A DNA stretch of 6,553 nucleotides, from the NCBI GenBank assembly GCA_937858455.1, contig CALLYN010000452.1:1-6553 (forward strand). Direction: 5' to 3'. Source of the stretch: an uncultured Kouleothrix sp. GTDB lineage: Bacteria; Chloroflexota; Chloroflexia; Chloroflexales; Roseiflexaceae. This document shows positions 1 through 5,895 of the stretch, one piece after another. The notes under the pieces were generated by a model, which worked only from the letters and a program-made list of their open reading frames with translations, ran no database searches and was not told the DNA's origin. The position numbers were made by a program, and so were the translations under genes. Positions within the stretch are counted from its first letter, which is position 1, and every line of letters begins with the position of its first letter.

Positions 1-127
1 CCGATCTCGCGCAGATGGGTGATGCGGTCCGCGCTGGCTCGAGCCGGCGCCGCCGCCCTGGCGCAGCCTGCGCGCCCAGCGGCAGATCGACGCGATTCTG
101 CGGGAGCGCGGCCCGAGCGCCTCGTGA
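1..127 (+). CDS. 3' end of an upstream gene, apparently frame-disrupted
   Basis: From about base 31 to the TGA at 125-127, the second frame has G or C at almost every third codon position, as real genes here do. It ends with a plausible tail (RQIDAILRERGPSAS). That frame has a TGA at 20-22 and no ATG, GTG or TTG after it, so it cannot be a whole gene. Before about base 30 the coding-like frame is the third one (DLAQMGDAVR). The simplest reading is one gene entering from the left whose frame shifts by one base around 30-38, through mutation or a sequencing error. I do not recognise the protein. The stretch is short, so the call is tentative. Confidence 0.35.
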
Positions 128-137
128 TGCCGACTCG

Positions 138-146
138 TGCTATAAT
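138..146 (+). promoter_or_regulatory. Extended -10 promoter for the DUF624-like gene
   Basis: The sequence TGCTATAAT matches the extended -10 consensus TGnTATAAT perfectly. No convincing -35 box lies 16-18 bases upstream, which is usual for extended -10 promoters. A start of transcription near base 153 would give a leader of about 20 bases before the ATG at 172. The promoter sits just after the stop of the upstream frame (125-127), so the downstream gene can be transcribed on its own. Confidence 0.6.
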
Positions 147-171
147 GCCGGCCTAATCGGCGGAGAAAACC

Positions 172-924
172 ATGAATATTTTCCGAACCTTCTGGAAGGC
201 GCTGCGCGAGCTTTTCGAGGAGCTGCTAATTTTGTCGATCGCAAATTTTCTGTGGATCGGCATGAATATACTCGCGATCGGCGCGCTGCTGCTGACGTGG
301 AGTGGCGGCGCATCTGGGCTATTTCTGCTCGCGCTGCTGCTGAGCGCGATCTCGTTCGGCCCGGCCAACGCCGGCCTCTACACCATCGCGCAGCGTGTGA
401 CCGAGGGCCGAACGTCGAGCTGGCGCGATTTCTTCGCCGGCGTGCGCGCCTACGCCCAGCTGAGCTGGAAGGTGTATGGCCTGTGGCTGCTCGGCCTGGC
501 GATCATCCTGTTTAACCTGCAGTTCTACAACCTCAACGGCTCGCAGTTCGCCGCGCTGATCTCGATACTCTTCTTATACTTCCTGATGGTCTGGTTCGGG
601 ATGCTGATCTACATCGGGCCGCTGATGCTGCTGCAGACCGACAAACGCATTCGCACGATCGCCCGCAACGCGGCGCTGATGGCTTTCGGCCGCCCGCTGT
701 TTACCATCGGCACGCTGGTGCTAATGGCGATCATCACGGTTACGTCGATCTGGCTGCCGATCCTGCTGCTTGTGCTTACGGCGGCATTTCTGGCGCTGTG
801 GGGCTTTCGCGCGACTCTTACGCTGATCGCCGAGGCCGAGGCCCGCCGCGAGCGCCTGGCCGAGAAAAACGCCGAAACGCAGGCGCCAAAAGGCCGCGGC
901 GGCCAGGTGCGCCCGCGCGAGTAG
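172..924 (+). CDS. DUF624/YesL-like polytopic membrane protein
   Basis: This is a 250-residue integral membrane protein. Hydrophobic segments lie at about residues 17-42, 49-70, 101-118, 127-154 and 175-217, the last long enough to span twice. The tail from about 221 is charged (EAEARRERLAEKN) and probably cytoplasmic. The block SFGPANAGLYTIAQR followed by SSWRDFFAGVR resembles the conserved Gly-Pro-Ala and Trp-Arg-Asp-Phe-Phe pattern of the DUF624 (YesL) family, which has about this length and several spans. In Firmicutes these genes often neighbour carbohydrate-uptake genes, but no substrate is established and no sugar transporter is visible here. The ATG is supported by CGGAG at 161-165, six bases upstream. 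An in-frame methionine at residue 31 lies inside the first membrane segment, so it is less likely. The membrane call is firm; the family is inferred from residue patterns. Confidence 0.8.
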   Translation: MNIFRTFWKALRELFEELLILSIANFLWIGMNILAIGALLLTWSGGASGLFLLALLLSAISFGPANAGLYTIAQRVTEGRTSSWRDFFAGVRAYAQLSWKVYGLWLLGLAIILFNLQFYNLNGSQFAALISILFLYFLMVWFGMLIYIGPLMLLQTDKRIRTIARNAALMAFGRPLFTIGTLVLMAIITVTSIWLPILLLVLTAAFLALWGFRATLTLIAEAEARRERLAEKNAETQAPKGRGGQVRPRE

Positions 925-928
925 CTGG

Positions 929-1657
929 CTACACCAGCCGCTGCCCGCCATCCACCGGCAGCACCACCCCAGTGACATACTCGGCGCGCGCCAGAAACAC
1001 CACCGCCTGGGCCACATCCTCGGGGCTGCCCACGCGCCCAAGCAGCACGCTCTGCGCGGCGCGCGCCGCCCGCTCGGGCGTCCAATCGTCGGGCAGCAGC
1101 ACCGGGCCAGGCGCTACCGCATTCACGCGCACCTCCGGCGCCATGTCCTTCGCCAGCGCCTCGGTCAGCGTCGCCACGCCGCCCTTGCTCACCAGGTACG
1201 GCGTATAGTTGCGCCAGGGCCGCAGCGCGCCCGCATCGGCGATGTTGATAATCGCGCCACGCGCCGCGCGCAGTGCCGGCGCGGCGCGCTGGGCTGTGAA
1301 AAATGCGCTCCGCGTGTTGGTGTTCAGCAGCTCGTCCCAGCGCGCCGCGCTCACGCTCCCAAGCGGTGTGCGCCCCCAGATGCCGGCGTTGTTCACCAGC
1401 AGGTCGAGCCGGCCCCAGCGCGCCAGCGCGGCGTCTACCACGCCTTCGGCCTCGCTTACCACGGCTAAATCGCCGCCGACACTGTCGGCCGAAACCCCCA
1501 GCGCGCGCAGCTCGGCCACCAGCGCGCGCGCCGGCTCCGCCGAGCTATGGTAGTGAACCATGACATTGGCGCCGGCGCGCGCCAGCTCGAGCGTAATCGC
1601 GCGGCCCAGCCGCTGCGCCCCGCCCGTCACCAGTACTGCGGCTCCTGCTAAGTTCAT
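929..1657 (-). CDS. Short-chain dehydrogenase/reductase, pteridine-reductase-like
   Basis: This complete 242-residue classical SDR has a Rossmann fold that binds NAD(P)H. The cofactor loop reads TGGAQRLG (residues 11-18), with Arg where most SDRs have Gly; TGxxxRxG is the hallmark of pteridine reductases (PTR1, FolM). HYHSS (35-39), after the second strand, also resembles PTR1 and fits NADPH preference. NNAG is at 89-92. The usual catalytic Ser is replaced by Asp141 (INIADAG), followed by Tyr154 and Lys158. The Asp-Tyr-Lys spacing of 13 and 4 equals the PTR1 triad (Asp181, Tyr194, Lys198). Reduction of dihydrobiopterin or dihydrofolate-type pterins is therefore plausible but inferred, and general carbonyl reductases of this clade exist. 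The stop is 4 bases from the convergent membrane-protein gene. No strong Shine-Dalgarno site directly precedes this ATG; it overlaps the stop of a six-codon ORF that has one. Confidence 0.9.
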   Translation of the reverse strand: MNLAGAAVLVTGGAQRLGRAITLELARAGANVMVHYHSSAEPARALVAELRALGVSADSVGGDLAVVSEAEGVVDAALARWGRLDLLVNNAGIWGRTPLGSVSAARWDELLNTNTRSAFFTAQRAAPALRAARGAIINIADAGALRPWRNYTPYLVSKGGVATLTEALAKDMAPEVRVNAVAPGPVLLPDDWTPERAARAAQSVLLGRVGSPEDVAQAVVFLARAEYVTGVVLPVDGGQRLV

Positions 1658-1674
1658 GGTTTGTGCATTCTCAT
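1654..1674 (-). CDS. Possible leader mini-ORF (MRMHKP) coupled to the reductase
   Basis: A GGAG at 1684-1681, six bases ahead of an ATG at 1674-1672, would start a six-codon peptide, MRMHKP. Its TGA (1656-1654) overlaps the reductase start (1657-1655) as ATGA. That is the classic layout for translational coupling, and it would explain why the reductase lacks its own well-placed ribosome site. The same codons are also the tail of a longer open frame running back to 2067, but that frame crosses the hairpin and the inserted element and looks non-coding. The alternative is that GGAG serves the reductase ATG directly at a long spacing of 23 bases. Confidence 0.35.
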   Translation of the reverse strand: MRMHKP

Positions 1675-1695
1675 AGCAAACTCCGTTTGATTACT

Positions 1696-1748
1696 TTCTG
1701 TTTGGTATGCCCTGCCCGGCTTTGCCGGGCAGGGCATACCAAACAGAA
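1696..1748. repeat. Perfect 25-bp inverted repeat with 3-nt loop
   Basis: The left arm at 1696-1720 (TTCTGTTTGG... to ...TGCCCGGC) is matched without error by the right arm at 1724-1748, with TTT between them. As RNA on either strand it would make an extremely stable hairpin, within the likely 5' leader of the minus-strand reductase gene. Neither side is followed by a T-run: TAGGAGTTACG follows on the plus side and AAGTAATC on the minus side. It is therefore not a standard intrinsic terminator. It could be a REP-like or small non-autonomous repeat, a cruciform-forming site, or an attenuating or stabilising RNA structure. The symmetry is certain; the role is not. Confidence 0.95.
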
Positions 1749-1916
1749 TAGGAGTTACGCACTTGCGCTGTTCGGCTTCCTCAAGCGACGAGATTGCGCC
1801 TGCGGCAGCATGGTACTCCTCTATCTTCTGTATGCGGTTTTTCCGCGCTTCGCAGACAATCCACGAAGATAGTACCGCTCTGCCGAAGGCTGAGCGCGCC
1901 AACTGCGTAAGCCCTA
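1749..1916. mobile_element. MITE-like non-autonomous element, 168 bp, with TIRs and 5-bp TSD
   Basis: The left end reads TAGGAGTTACGCACTTG (1749-1765). The right end, read inward from 1916 to 1900 on the other strand, is TAGGGCTTACGCAGTTG: 14 of 17 positions agree. The direct repeat CAGAA flanks the element exactly (1744-1748 and 1917-1921), as a 5-bp target duplication would. The interior is also roughly palindromic. Bases 1798-1817 pair with 1871-1890 at 16 of 20 positions, ATCTTC (1823-1828) pairs with GAAGAT (1865-1870), and a small GCGG-TTTTT-CCGC hairpin lies at 1834-1846. It has no transposase and no credible gene, so it would need an IS transposase supplied elsewhere. Internal open frames on both strands look like chance. 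A partner IS family cannot be named from the sequence alone. Confidence 0.7.
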
Positions 1917-1928
1917 CAGAAATTTCGA

Positions 1929-1945
1929 GGGCGGCATTGCCGCCC
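1929..1945 (-). terminator. GC-rich hairpin, possible terminator of the kinase operon
   Basis: GGGCGGC (1929-1935) and GCCGCCC (1939-1945) form a perfect 7-bp stem with a 3-nt loop, about 100 bases beyond the stop of the Thr/Pro-rich gene. Read on the minus strand, the stem is followed by TCGAAATTTCT, which is moderately T-rich but has no clean T-run. It is the best terminator candidate for that operon in this gap. It may equally be just another small palindrome. Confidence 0.3.
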
Positions 1946-1963
1946 CTGAACGCTCCGCCATAC

Positions 1964-2027
1964 AGCAAGTGATCTGCCGGATTCAGTATAATACGAAATT
2001 CGTTCGCAATAAAGCAAGTGATCTGCC
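1964..2027. repeat. 15-bp direct repeat pair flanking an AT-rich spacer
   Basis: AGCAAGTGATCTGCC occurs at 1964-1978 and again, identically, at 2013-2027. The start-to-start distance is 49 bases, with 34 bases between copies. The spacer is much more AT-rich than its surroundings and contains the odd-centred palindrome ACGAA-A-TTCGT (1993-2003) and AGTATAATAC. The pair could be a local duplication, paired binding sites or a relic of an insertion. Nothing distinguishes these possibilities. Confidence 0.85.
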
Positions 2028-2048
2028 AGATGTGGTGTGAGGCAGCTT

Positions 2049-3293
2049 CTAAAGCAGAGGTTGCCATAGTGGCGCAGTGCCCACTGGCGTGTCGGTCGGC
2101 GTGTCAGTCGGCACCGCTGTGTTTGTCGGCGTGTCGGTCGGCACCGCTGTGTTTGTCGGCGTGTCGGTCGGCACCGCTGTGTTTGTCGGCGTGTCGGTCG
2201 GCACCGCCGTGCTCGTCGGCACTGCTGTATTCGTCGGCGTGCGGGTGGCCGTGCTGGTTGCCGACGGCGTGCTCGTCGGCGTGCGCGTAGCTGTGCTGGT
2301 TGCCGACGGCGTGCTCGTCGGCGTAGCAAGCGGGCTACCGACCGTCTGTGTTGGCGTCGCCGGCACCAGCGCCGTCGCCGTTGCGGTGGGCGTGGGCGTC
2401 GAAGTAGGCCGCAGCGTGCGCGTCGGCCGTGGCGTGTCGGTGGGTGTAGGAGTATGCGTCTCGGTCGGCGTGGGCGTGCGCGTCGGCCGCGGCGTGTCGG
2501 TAGGCGTGAACGTCGGCCGTGGCGTGCTGGTGGGCGTGCGCGTCGGCCGTGGCGTGCTGGTGGGCGTGCGCGTCGGCGTAGCGCCCGGCGTACGCGTCGG
2601 CACGCGTGTCGAGGCCGAGGTGGGCGTGGGTGTGCTGGTTCGCGTCGGCGTGGACGTTGCCGGGCTGGCTGGCGGCTCGGTTGGCAGCGGCGTAGCGGTC
2701 GGCGATGGTGTGCCCGAGCGTGGAACCACCGAGGTTGGCCGCGCGCTGGTGCTCGTGGGCTGGCCAGGATCGGTGGGCGCGGGGGCATCGCCTGCGCCCG
2801 GATCGACCGCCACCACCGTCGGCTCGTTCTGATCGTTAATCGTCACCGAGGTCGGCTGGCGCACCTGCGGCCCTGCGCCCGCCAGGCCAGTGCGCGTAGG
2901 CCGCGGGGTGGGCGTCTCGCTAGAGGTAGGCGTGGGCGGAGGCAAGATCGCCACAGGCACCACCGCAGGCTGGGCGTCGTCGGGCGCATCGGTGGCATTA
3001 CGTATATCGGCCGCATCCTGCTCGGCAGCGCTGGCGGCGGCCGGGTTCAGCGGCGCAAGCGCAACCGCCGGCGCGTCCCACGCCTGGTAGTTGGCCTGAA
3101 ATTGCGCCAACAAGCTCTTTGGGTACACCTCGCCAAAGGGCGAGAGCGCGAGCAGCACCCAGCGGGCCATGACGCCCACGCCGATGCCGCCGATCAGGAG
3201 CGCGCCATACACCAGCAGCAAGAGTGTCACGCGGTCGCGCCGATCGCGATAGCGATACCGCAGCTGATACACTTTTGCGATCATTCCGGCCAT
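2049..3293 (-). CDS. Single-pass membrane protein with long Thr/Pro-rich repeat tail
   Basis: This 414-residue protein has three parts. A short basic N-terminus ([10 protein letters not shown], 12-21) precedes one hydrophobic segment at about 22-50, which by the positive-inside rule puts the N-terminus in the cytoplasm and the rest outside. Residues 51-117 are mixed, starting [10 protein letters not shown]. From about 118 to 405 the chain is low-complexity Thr/Pro/Ser, ending in [10 protein letters not shown] decapeptide repeats and the tail LWQPLL. There is no LPxTG, enzyme motif or cysteine cluster. Such tails are common in Chloroflexota and may be extended, possibly O-glycosylated stalks; that role is inference. 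AAGGA at 3309-3305, 11 bases before the ATG, favours this start over the methionine at residue 4. It begins 21 bases after the kinase stop, so the two are probably co-transcribed. I do not recognise a characterised homologue. Confidence 0.85.
   Translation of the reverse strand: MAGMIAKVYQLRYRYRDRRDRVTLLLLVYGALLIGGIGVGVMARWVLLALSPFGEVYPKSLLAQFQANYQAWDAPAVALAPLNPAAASAAEQDAADIRNATDAPDDAQPAVVPVAILPPPTPTSSETPTPRPTRTGLAGAGPQVRQPTSVTINDQNEPTVVAVDPGAGDAPAPTDPGQPTSTSARPTSVVPRSGTPSPTATPLPTEPPASPATSTPTRTSTPTPTSASTRVPTRTPGATPTRTPTSTPRPTRTPTSTPRPTFTPTDTPRPTRTPTPTETHTPTPTDTPRPTRTLRPTSTPTPTATATALVPATPTQTVGSPLATPTSTPSATSTATRTPTSTPSATSTATRTPTNTAVPTSTAVPTDTPTNTAVPTDTPTNTAVPTDTPTNTAVPTDTPTDTPVGTAPLWQPLL
2089..2220. 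repeat. 30-bp tandem repeats encoding [10 protein letters not shown]
   Basis: Four 30-base units lie back to back at 2101-2130, 2131-2160, 2161-2190 and 2191-2220, after a 12-base partial unit at 2089-2100. Units two and three are identical, the first differs from them by one base, and the fourth has a few changes. The unit is a multiple of three, so copy number can change without breaking the frame of the Thr/Pro-rich protein. Confidence 0.95.
2239..2322. repeat. 42-bp direct tandem duplication in the Thr/Pro-rich gene
   Basis: Two adjacent 42-base copies (2239-2280 and 2281-2322) differ at only three positions, and their last 30 bases are identical. They encode a 14-residue unit containing [13 protein letters not shown]. 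The near identity points to a recent duplication, separate from the 30-bp array beside it. Confidence 0.9.
2481..2570. repeat. Second 30-bp tandem array encoding [14 protein letters not shown] units
   Basis: Units at 2511-2540 and 2541-2570 are identical. A diverged unit precedes them at 2481-2510. They encode decapeptides of the [10 protein letters not shown] type. The sequence differs from the 2101-2220 array although the period is the same, which suggests the gene has expanded by repeated local duplication at more than one place. Confidence 0.9.
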
Positions 3294-3314
3294 GGCGCTG
3301 GTGTTCCTTCGGCA

Positions 3315-5558
3315 CTACACGACGGTTGCAATCGTGGCTTCTCGCTCGATTGGCTCGGCCTGCGTACACGGCAATGTCAGGCTAAACATGCTCCCCTCCG
3401 GCGACGTGTACTCAAGCCAGATCGCGCCGCCCTGGCGCTCAGTCAGCTCGCGCGCAATCGCCAGGCCAAGCCCGATCCCGCGCTCGGCCGAGTTGATACC
3501 CTCGGCCCCGCGTGAAAACCGCGTAAACAGCTGCTCGCAGTAGTCGGCGCTGATGCCGTGCCCCGTGTCGGCCACATCGACGCGTACGCTCGCGCCTTCA
3601 CGCCTGGCGCGGAGCGTCACCGTACCTGCCTCGGTGTAGCGGCGCGCATTGTCGAGCAGCTGCTGCACGACAATGCGCAGATGCTGCTCGTCGGCCAGCA
3701 GCTCGGGCAGATCCTCGGGGATGTCGAGGATCAAGCTGAGGCCCTTCGCGTTCATCGCCTTGCGGATCGGCCAGACCATGCCGTCAAGCACGTGGGCCAG
3801 CTCGACTGGCTCCACCACCATGTGCAGCGTGCCGGATTCAAGGCCAGCGATCGTGATCACATTATTCAGCAGCGCGGTGACGGCCTGGGCATTTTTGCGC
3901 ATTGCCTCGAGCAGCGTGCGCTGATCTTCGGGGATGGGGCCGGCCAAGTTGCGCAGCAGCAGCTCGGAGGTGCCACCCAGCACCATCAGCGGCGTGCGCA
4001 GCTCGTGCGAGATCGTGGCGATGAAGTTGGTTTTGGCGCGATCCACAGCCACCTCGCTGGTCATATCCTGAAGCACGTACACCTGGCCGAGCTGGATGCC
4101 CTCGTCGCTCAGCACCGGCGCCGAGTTGACGCGCACCACCCGGTCATCGATCGTGAACAGGTCGGCGGCGCGCGTACCGCCAAACGCCAGCGCGCTGGTT
4201 TCGAACGGAGCCAGCGGCATGTCGGCGAAATACTCGGGCTCGCTCTGGCCATCGGCCAGGCTCAGCAGCTGGCGCGTGGCGCGGTTGAGCAGCATGATTT
4301 TGCCGTCCGAGTCGCACACCACCACGCCGTCGGTAATGCTTTCGACGATCGCGGCGCGCTGGCTGGCCTCGGCGCGCACCACGCGATACAGGCTCAGCAG
4401 GTGGCCAGTCATGTTGTTGAACGACTGCGCCAGCAGGCCAACTTCATCGCTTCCCGCAACCTTGCTGCGCCGCGCCAGATCGCCAGACGACACCGCCTGG
4501 GCGGTGCTGACAAGCTCCTGCAGCGGCCGGGTGATCTGCTGGGCGATAAAGATCCCCAGGCCGATGATCGCCAGCATCAGCACCAGCGTCAGCAGCGTCA
4601 GCGGCCAGCGCACATCGCTCCAGGTGCCGGTGACGTAATCGCGCGCGAGCGCCACCGAGAGGATGCCCACGACATCGCCGCGCACGCGCAGCGGCGCGTA
4701 GGCGAACTGGTACTCGCGCTGGTTCACCCGCACCACGTCGAAGATCGCCTGCTGCGGGTCGGTCTCGAGCGCGCGGATCGCGCCGATCAGATCGCGGCGG
4801 ATGTTGAGCTCGGCCAGGCCGTTGGTTGGCGAGCTAGTGCTCTCGAGCGCGATGCCGTCTTCGCCGCGGTACAGCACCACAATCGCCGCCTGCGACTGCG
4901 CGCTCAGCTCCTGAAGCAGGGTATCGAGCCGCGTGGCGATCACCACGCCGCCCACCACCTGGCCGCCGCGCATCACCGGCGCCACCGTGAAGAGGTAGCG
5001 CGCCTGGCCGGCGCCAAGCTCGAGCAGGCCGGCGTATTTGTCGCCGCGCGCGTCTTGCTGGCCGGCCAGAATGCGCGGCACAAACCACAGCGCGTCGATC
5101 GGCCGCGACGGGTGGATGGTGCGCTCGCTGGCCTGGTCGGTCGGGCGCTCCCAATCGATCAGCGAGTGCCCAGTGTTGTCGAACGCAATCATCCGGTCGA
5201 TGCGGTGGCTGGTGCGCTGCGAGCTGATGCGGAAGTAGGGGTCGAGCGCGCGCTCGAGCCCGAGGCTATCGTGGTTCACAAGCGCATCGGCCACGGCCGG
5301 CGCATTGGCCTGCGGGTTCGCCTGCGCGAACACAACCTCGCGCAGAAACAGCAGGTTGTCGCTTTCCTGCTGAACGAGCTTATCGTTGATATCGCGCGCC
5401 ACCTGCACCAGCTGGTTGTTCAGGCGCTCCTGGGCATTCCCGGTGATAAACAGAAATGCCACGGCCGAACCAGCCAGCGCAACAACCAGCGTCAGCAGCA
5501 GGAAGGGGAGGATGATCTTATATTGAAGGTGTGAGCGCAGCTCATGGATCAGGCGCAT
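3315..5558 (-). CDS. Membrane sensor histidine kinase (Cache-HAMP-PAS-HisKA-HATPase)
   Basis: This is a 747-residue two-component sensor that autophosphorylates on His and passes phosphate to a response regulator. In order: membrane span at 14-38; extracytoplasmic region at about 39-317, probably Cache-like (it contains RMIAFDNTGHSLIDWERP); span at 318-339; HAMP at about 340-392 (TRPLQEL, DEVGLL); PAS at about 396-504 (ITDGVVVCDSDGKI); HisKA with SHELRTP, phospho-acceptor His518; and a HATPase_c domain with N-box LLDNARRY (Asn637), DTGHGI (664-669), LFTRFSRG and GIGLGLAI (694-701). All key kinase residues are present, and the layout resembles WalK/VicK. The open frame extends 61 codons further upstream, but AAGGGG at 5572-5567, eight bases before this ATG, and the membrane anchor right after it favour the start used. 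No response regulator is in the window. The Thr/Pro-rich gene follows after 21 bases. Confidence 0.92.
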   Translation of the reverse strand: MRLIHELRSHLQYKIILPFLLLTLVVALAGSAVAFLFITGNAQERLNNQLVQVARDINDKLVQQESDNLLFLREVVFAQANPQANAPAVADALVNHDSLGLERALDPYFRISSQRTSHRIDRMIAFDNTGHSLIDWERPTDQASERTIHPSRPIDALWFVPRILAGQQDARGDKYAGLLELGAGQARYLFTVAPVMRGGQVVGGVVIATRLDTLLQELSAQSQAAIVVLYRGEDGIALESTSSPTNGLAELNIRRDLIGAIRALETDPQQAIFDVVRVNQREYQFAYAPLRVRGDVVGILSVALARDYVTGTWSDVRWPLTLLTLVLMLAIIGLGIFIAQQITRPLQELVSTAQAVSSGDLARRSKVAGSDEVGLLAQSFNNMTGHLLSLYRVVRAEASQRAAIVESITDGVVVCDSDGKIMLLNRATRQLLSLADGQSEPEYFADMPLAPFETSALAFGGTRAADLFTIDDRVVRVNSAPVLSDEGIQLGQVYVLQDMTSEVAVDRAKTNFIATISHELRTPLMVLGGTSELLLRNLAGPIPEDQRTLLEAMRKNAQAVTALLNNVITIAGLESGTLHMVVEPVELAHVLDGMVWPIRKAMNAKGLSLILDIPEDLPELLADEQHLRIVVQQLLDNARRYTEAGTVTLRARREGASVRVDVADTGHGISADYCEQLFTRFSRGAEGINSAERGIGLGLAIARELTERQGGAIWLEYTSPEGSMFSLTLPCTQAEPIEREATIATVV

Positions 5559-5634
5559 GGGCCGTACCCCTTGCCGAGGCACATGGGATGTCTCGTGATT
5601 GTTGTAAAGCATGACAGCTGATGGCGCTACTGTG

Positions 5635-5663
5635 AGTATATCGGTTGAAGATTGGCCTCGCAA
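5635..5663 (-). promoter_or_regulatory. Sigma70-type promoter candidate for the kinase operon
   Basis: On the minus strand, TTGCGA (5663-5658; 4 of 6 to TTGACA) and TATACT (5640-5635; 5 of 6 to TATAAT) are separated by exactly 17 bases. Transcription would begin near 5628, leaving a leader of about 70 bases before the kinase ATG at 5558. This placement also argues against the far-upstream start of the open frame at 5741, which would lie upstream of the promoter. Confidence 0.5.
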
Positions 5664-5866
5664 GCAAAACCAGGCGCTGCCAGATGACAATTTTGATAGC
5701 TTGCGATCGCGGCATACGGCATGCTGAAGCCCAAAATGCACGCTTTATACCGTTCCTAATCACATGAATGATATGGCTGGCCAGCGCGGGGGAGCGGCAT
5801 AAAACTACAATCGATCATTAACAAAAAACTCAGTTGAGCATTACGATCGTGGGCCGCGCCGCGCGG

Positions 5867-5895
5867 TTGTGTGGAAACGGCGACTGAGGTATGAT
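5867..5895 (+). promoter_or_regulatory. Sigma70-type promoter candidate for the acyltransferase
   Basis: TATGAT (5890-5895; 5 of 6 to TATAAT) is preceded at a 17-base spacing by TTGTGT (5867-5872; 3 of 6 to TTGACA). Transcription would start near 5902, giving a leader of about 95 bases. The -10 is good and the -35 weak, so an activator might be involved; no operator is evident. Confidence 0.45.

Noticed and set aside
1696..1748. The strong hairpin as an intrinsic terminator
   Set aside because: No T-run follows the stem on either strand.
1985..2013. Possible minus-strand promoter TTTATT-17-TATACT upstream of the reductase
   Set aside because: The -10 is good but the -35 matches only 3 of 6. 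It lies over 300 bases from the reductase, behind several stable hairpins, so the link is too weak to annotate.
1654..2067. A 137-codon minus-strand frame spanning the gap
   Set aside because: It runs through the perfect hairpin, the MITE-like element and the direct repeats, lacks G/C third-position bias and has no recognisable domain. Only its last six codons, as a mini-ORF, seemed worth noting.
2089..2570. Tandem repeats as a CRISPR-like array
   Set aside because: The units are directly adjacent without unique spacers and are in-frame coding repeats.
1781..2788. A 335-codon Arg/Pro-rich minus-strand frame
   Set aside because: It is an out-of-frame reading of the Thr/Pro repeats, continuing into the intergenic gap.
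2077..2832. A 251-codon plus-strand frame of [14 protein letters not shown] repeats
   Set aside because: It is the complement of the Thr/Pro tandem repeats. The minus-strand frame has a start, a ribosome site, a membrane anchor and an operon partner; this frame has none of these.
3558..5534. A 658-codon open frame on the plus strand opposite the kinase gene
   Set aside because: It is rich in His, Arg, Gln and Ala with no domain, as expected for the antisense of a GC-rich gene lacking stops; the opposite strand encodes an intact kinase with all motifs.
5559..5741. Starting the kinase 61 codons further upstream
   Set aside because: The extension has no ribosome site, lies partly upstream of the best promoter and shows no coding bias. 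The ATG at 5558 has AAGGGG at an ideal distance and leads directly into the membrane anchor.
5822..5838. CTCA-GT-TGAG followed on the minus strand by a T-run, as a terminator
   Set aside because: The stem is only 4 bp and no minus-strand gene lies upstream of it within the window; the neighbouring gene on that side is on the plus strand.
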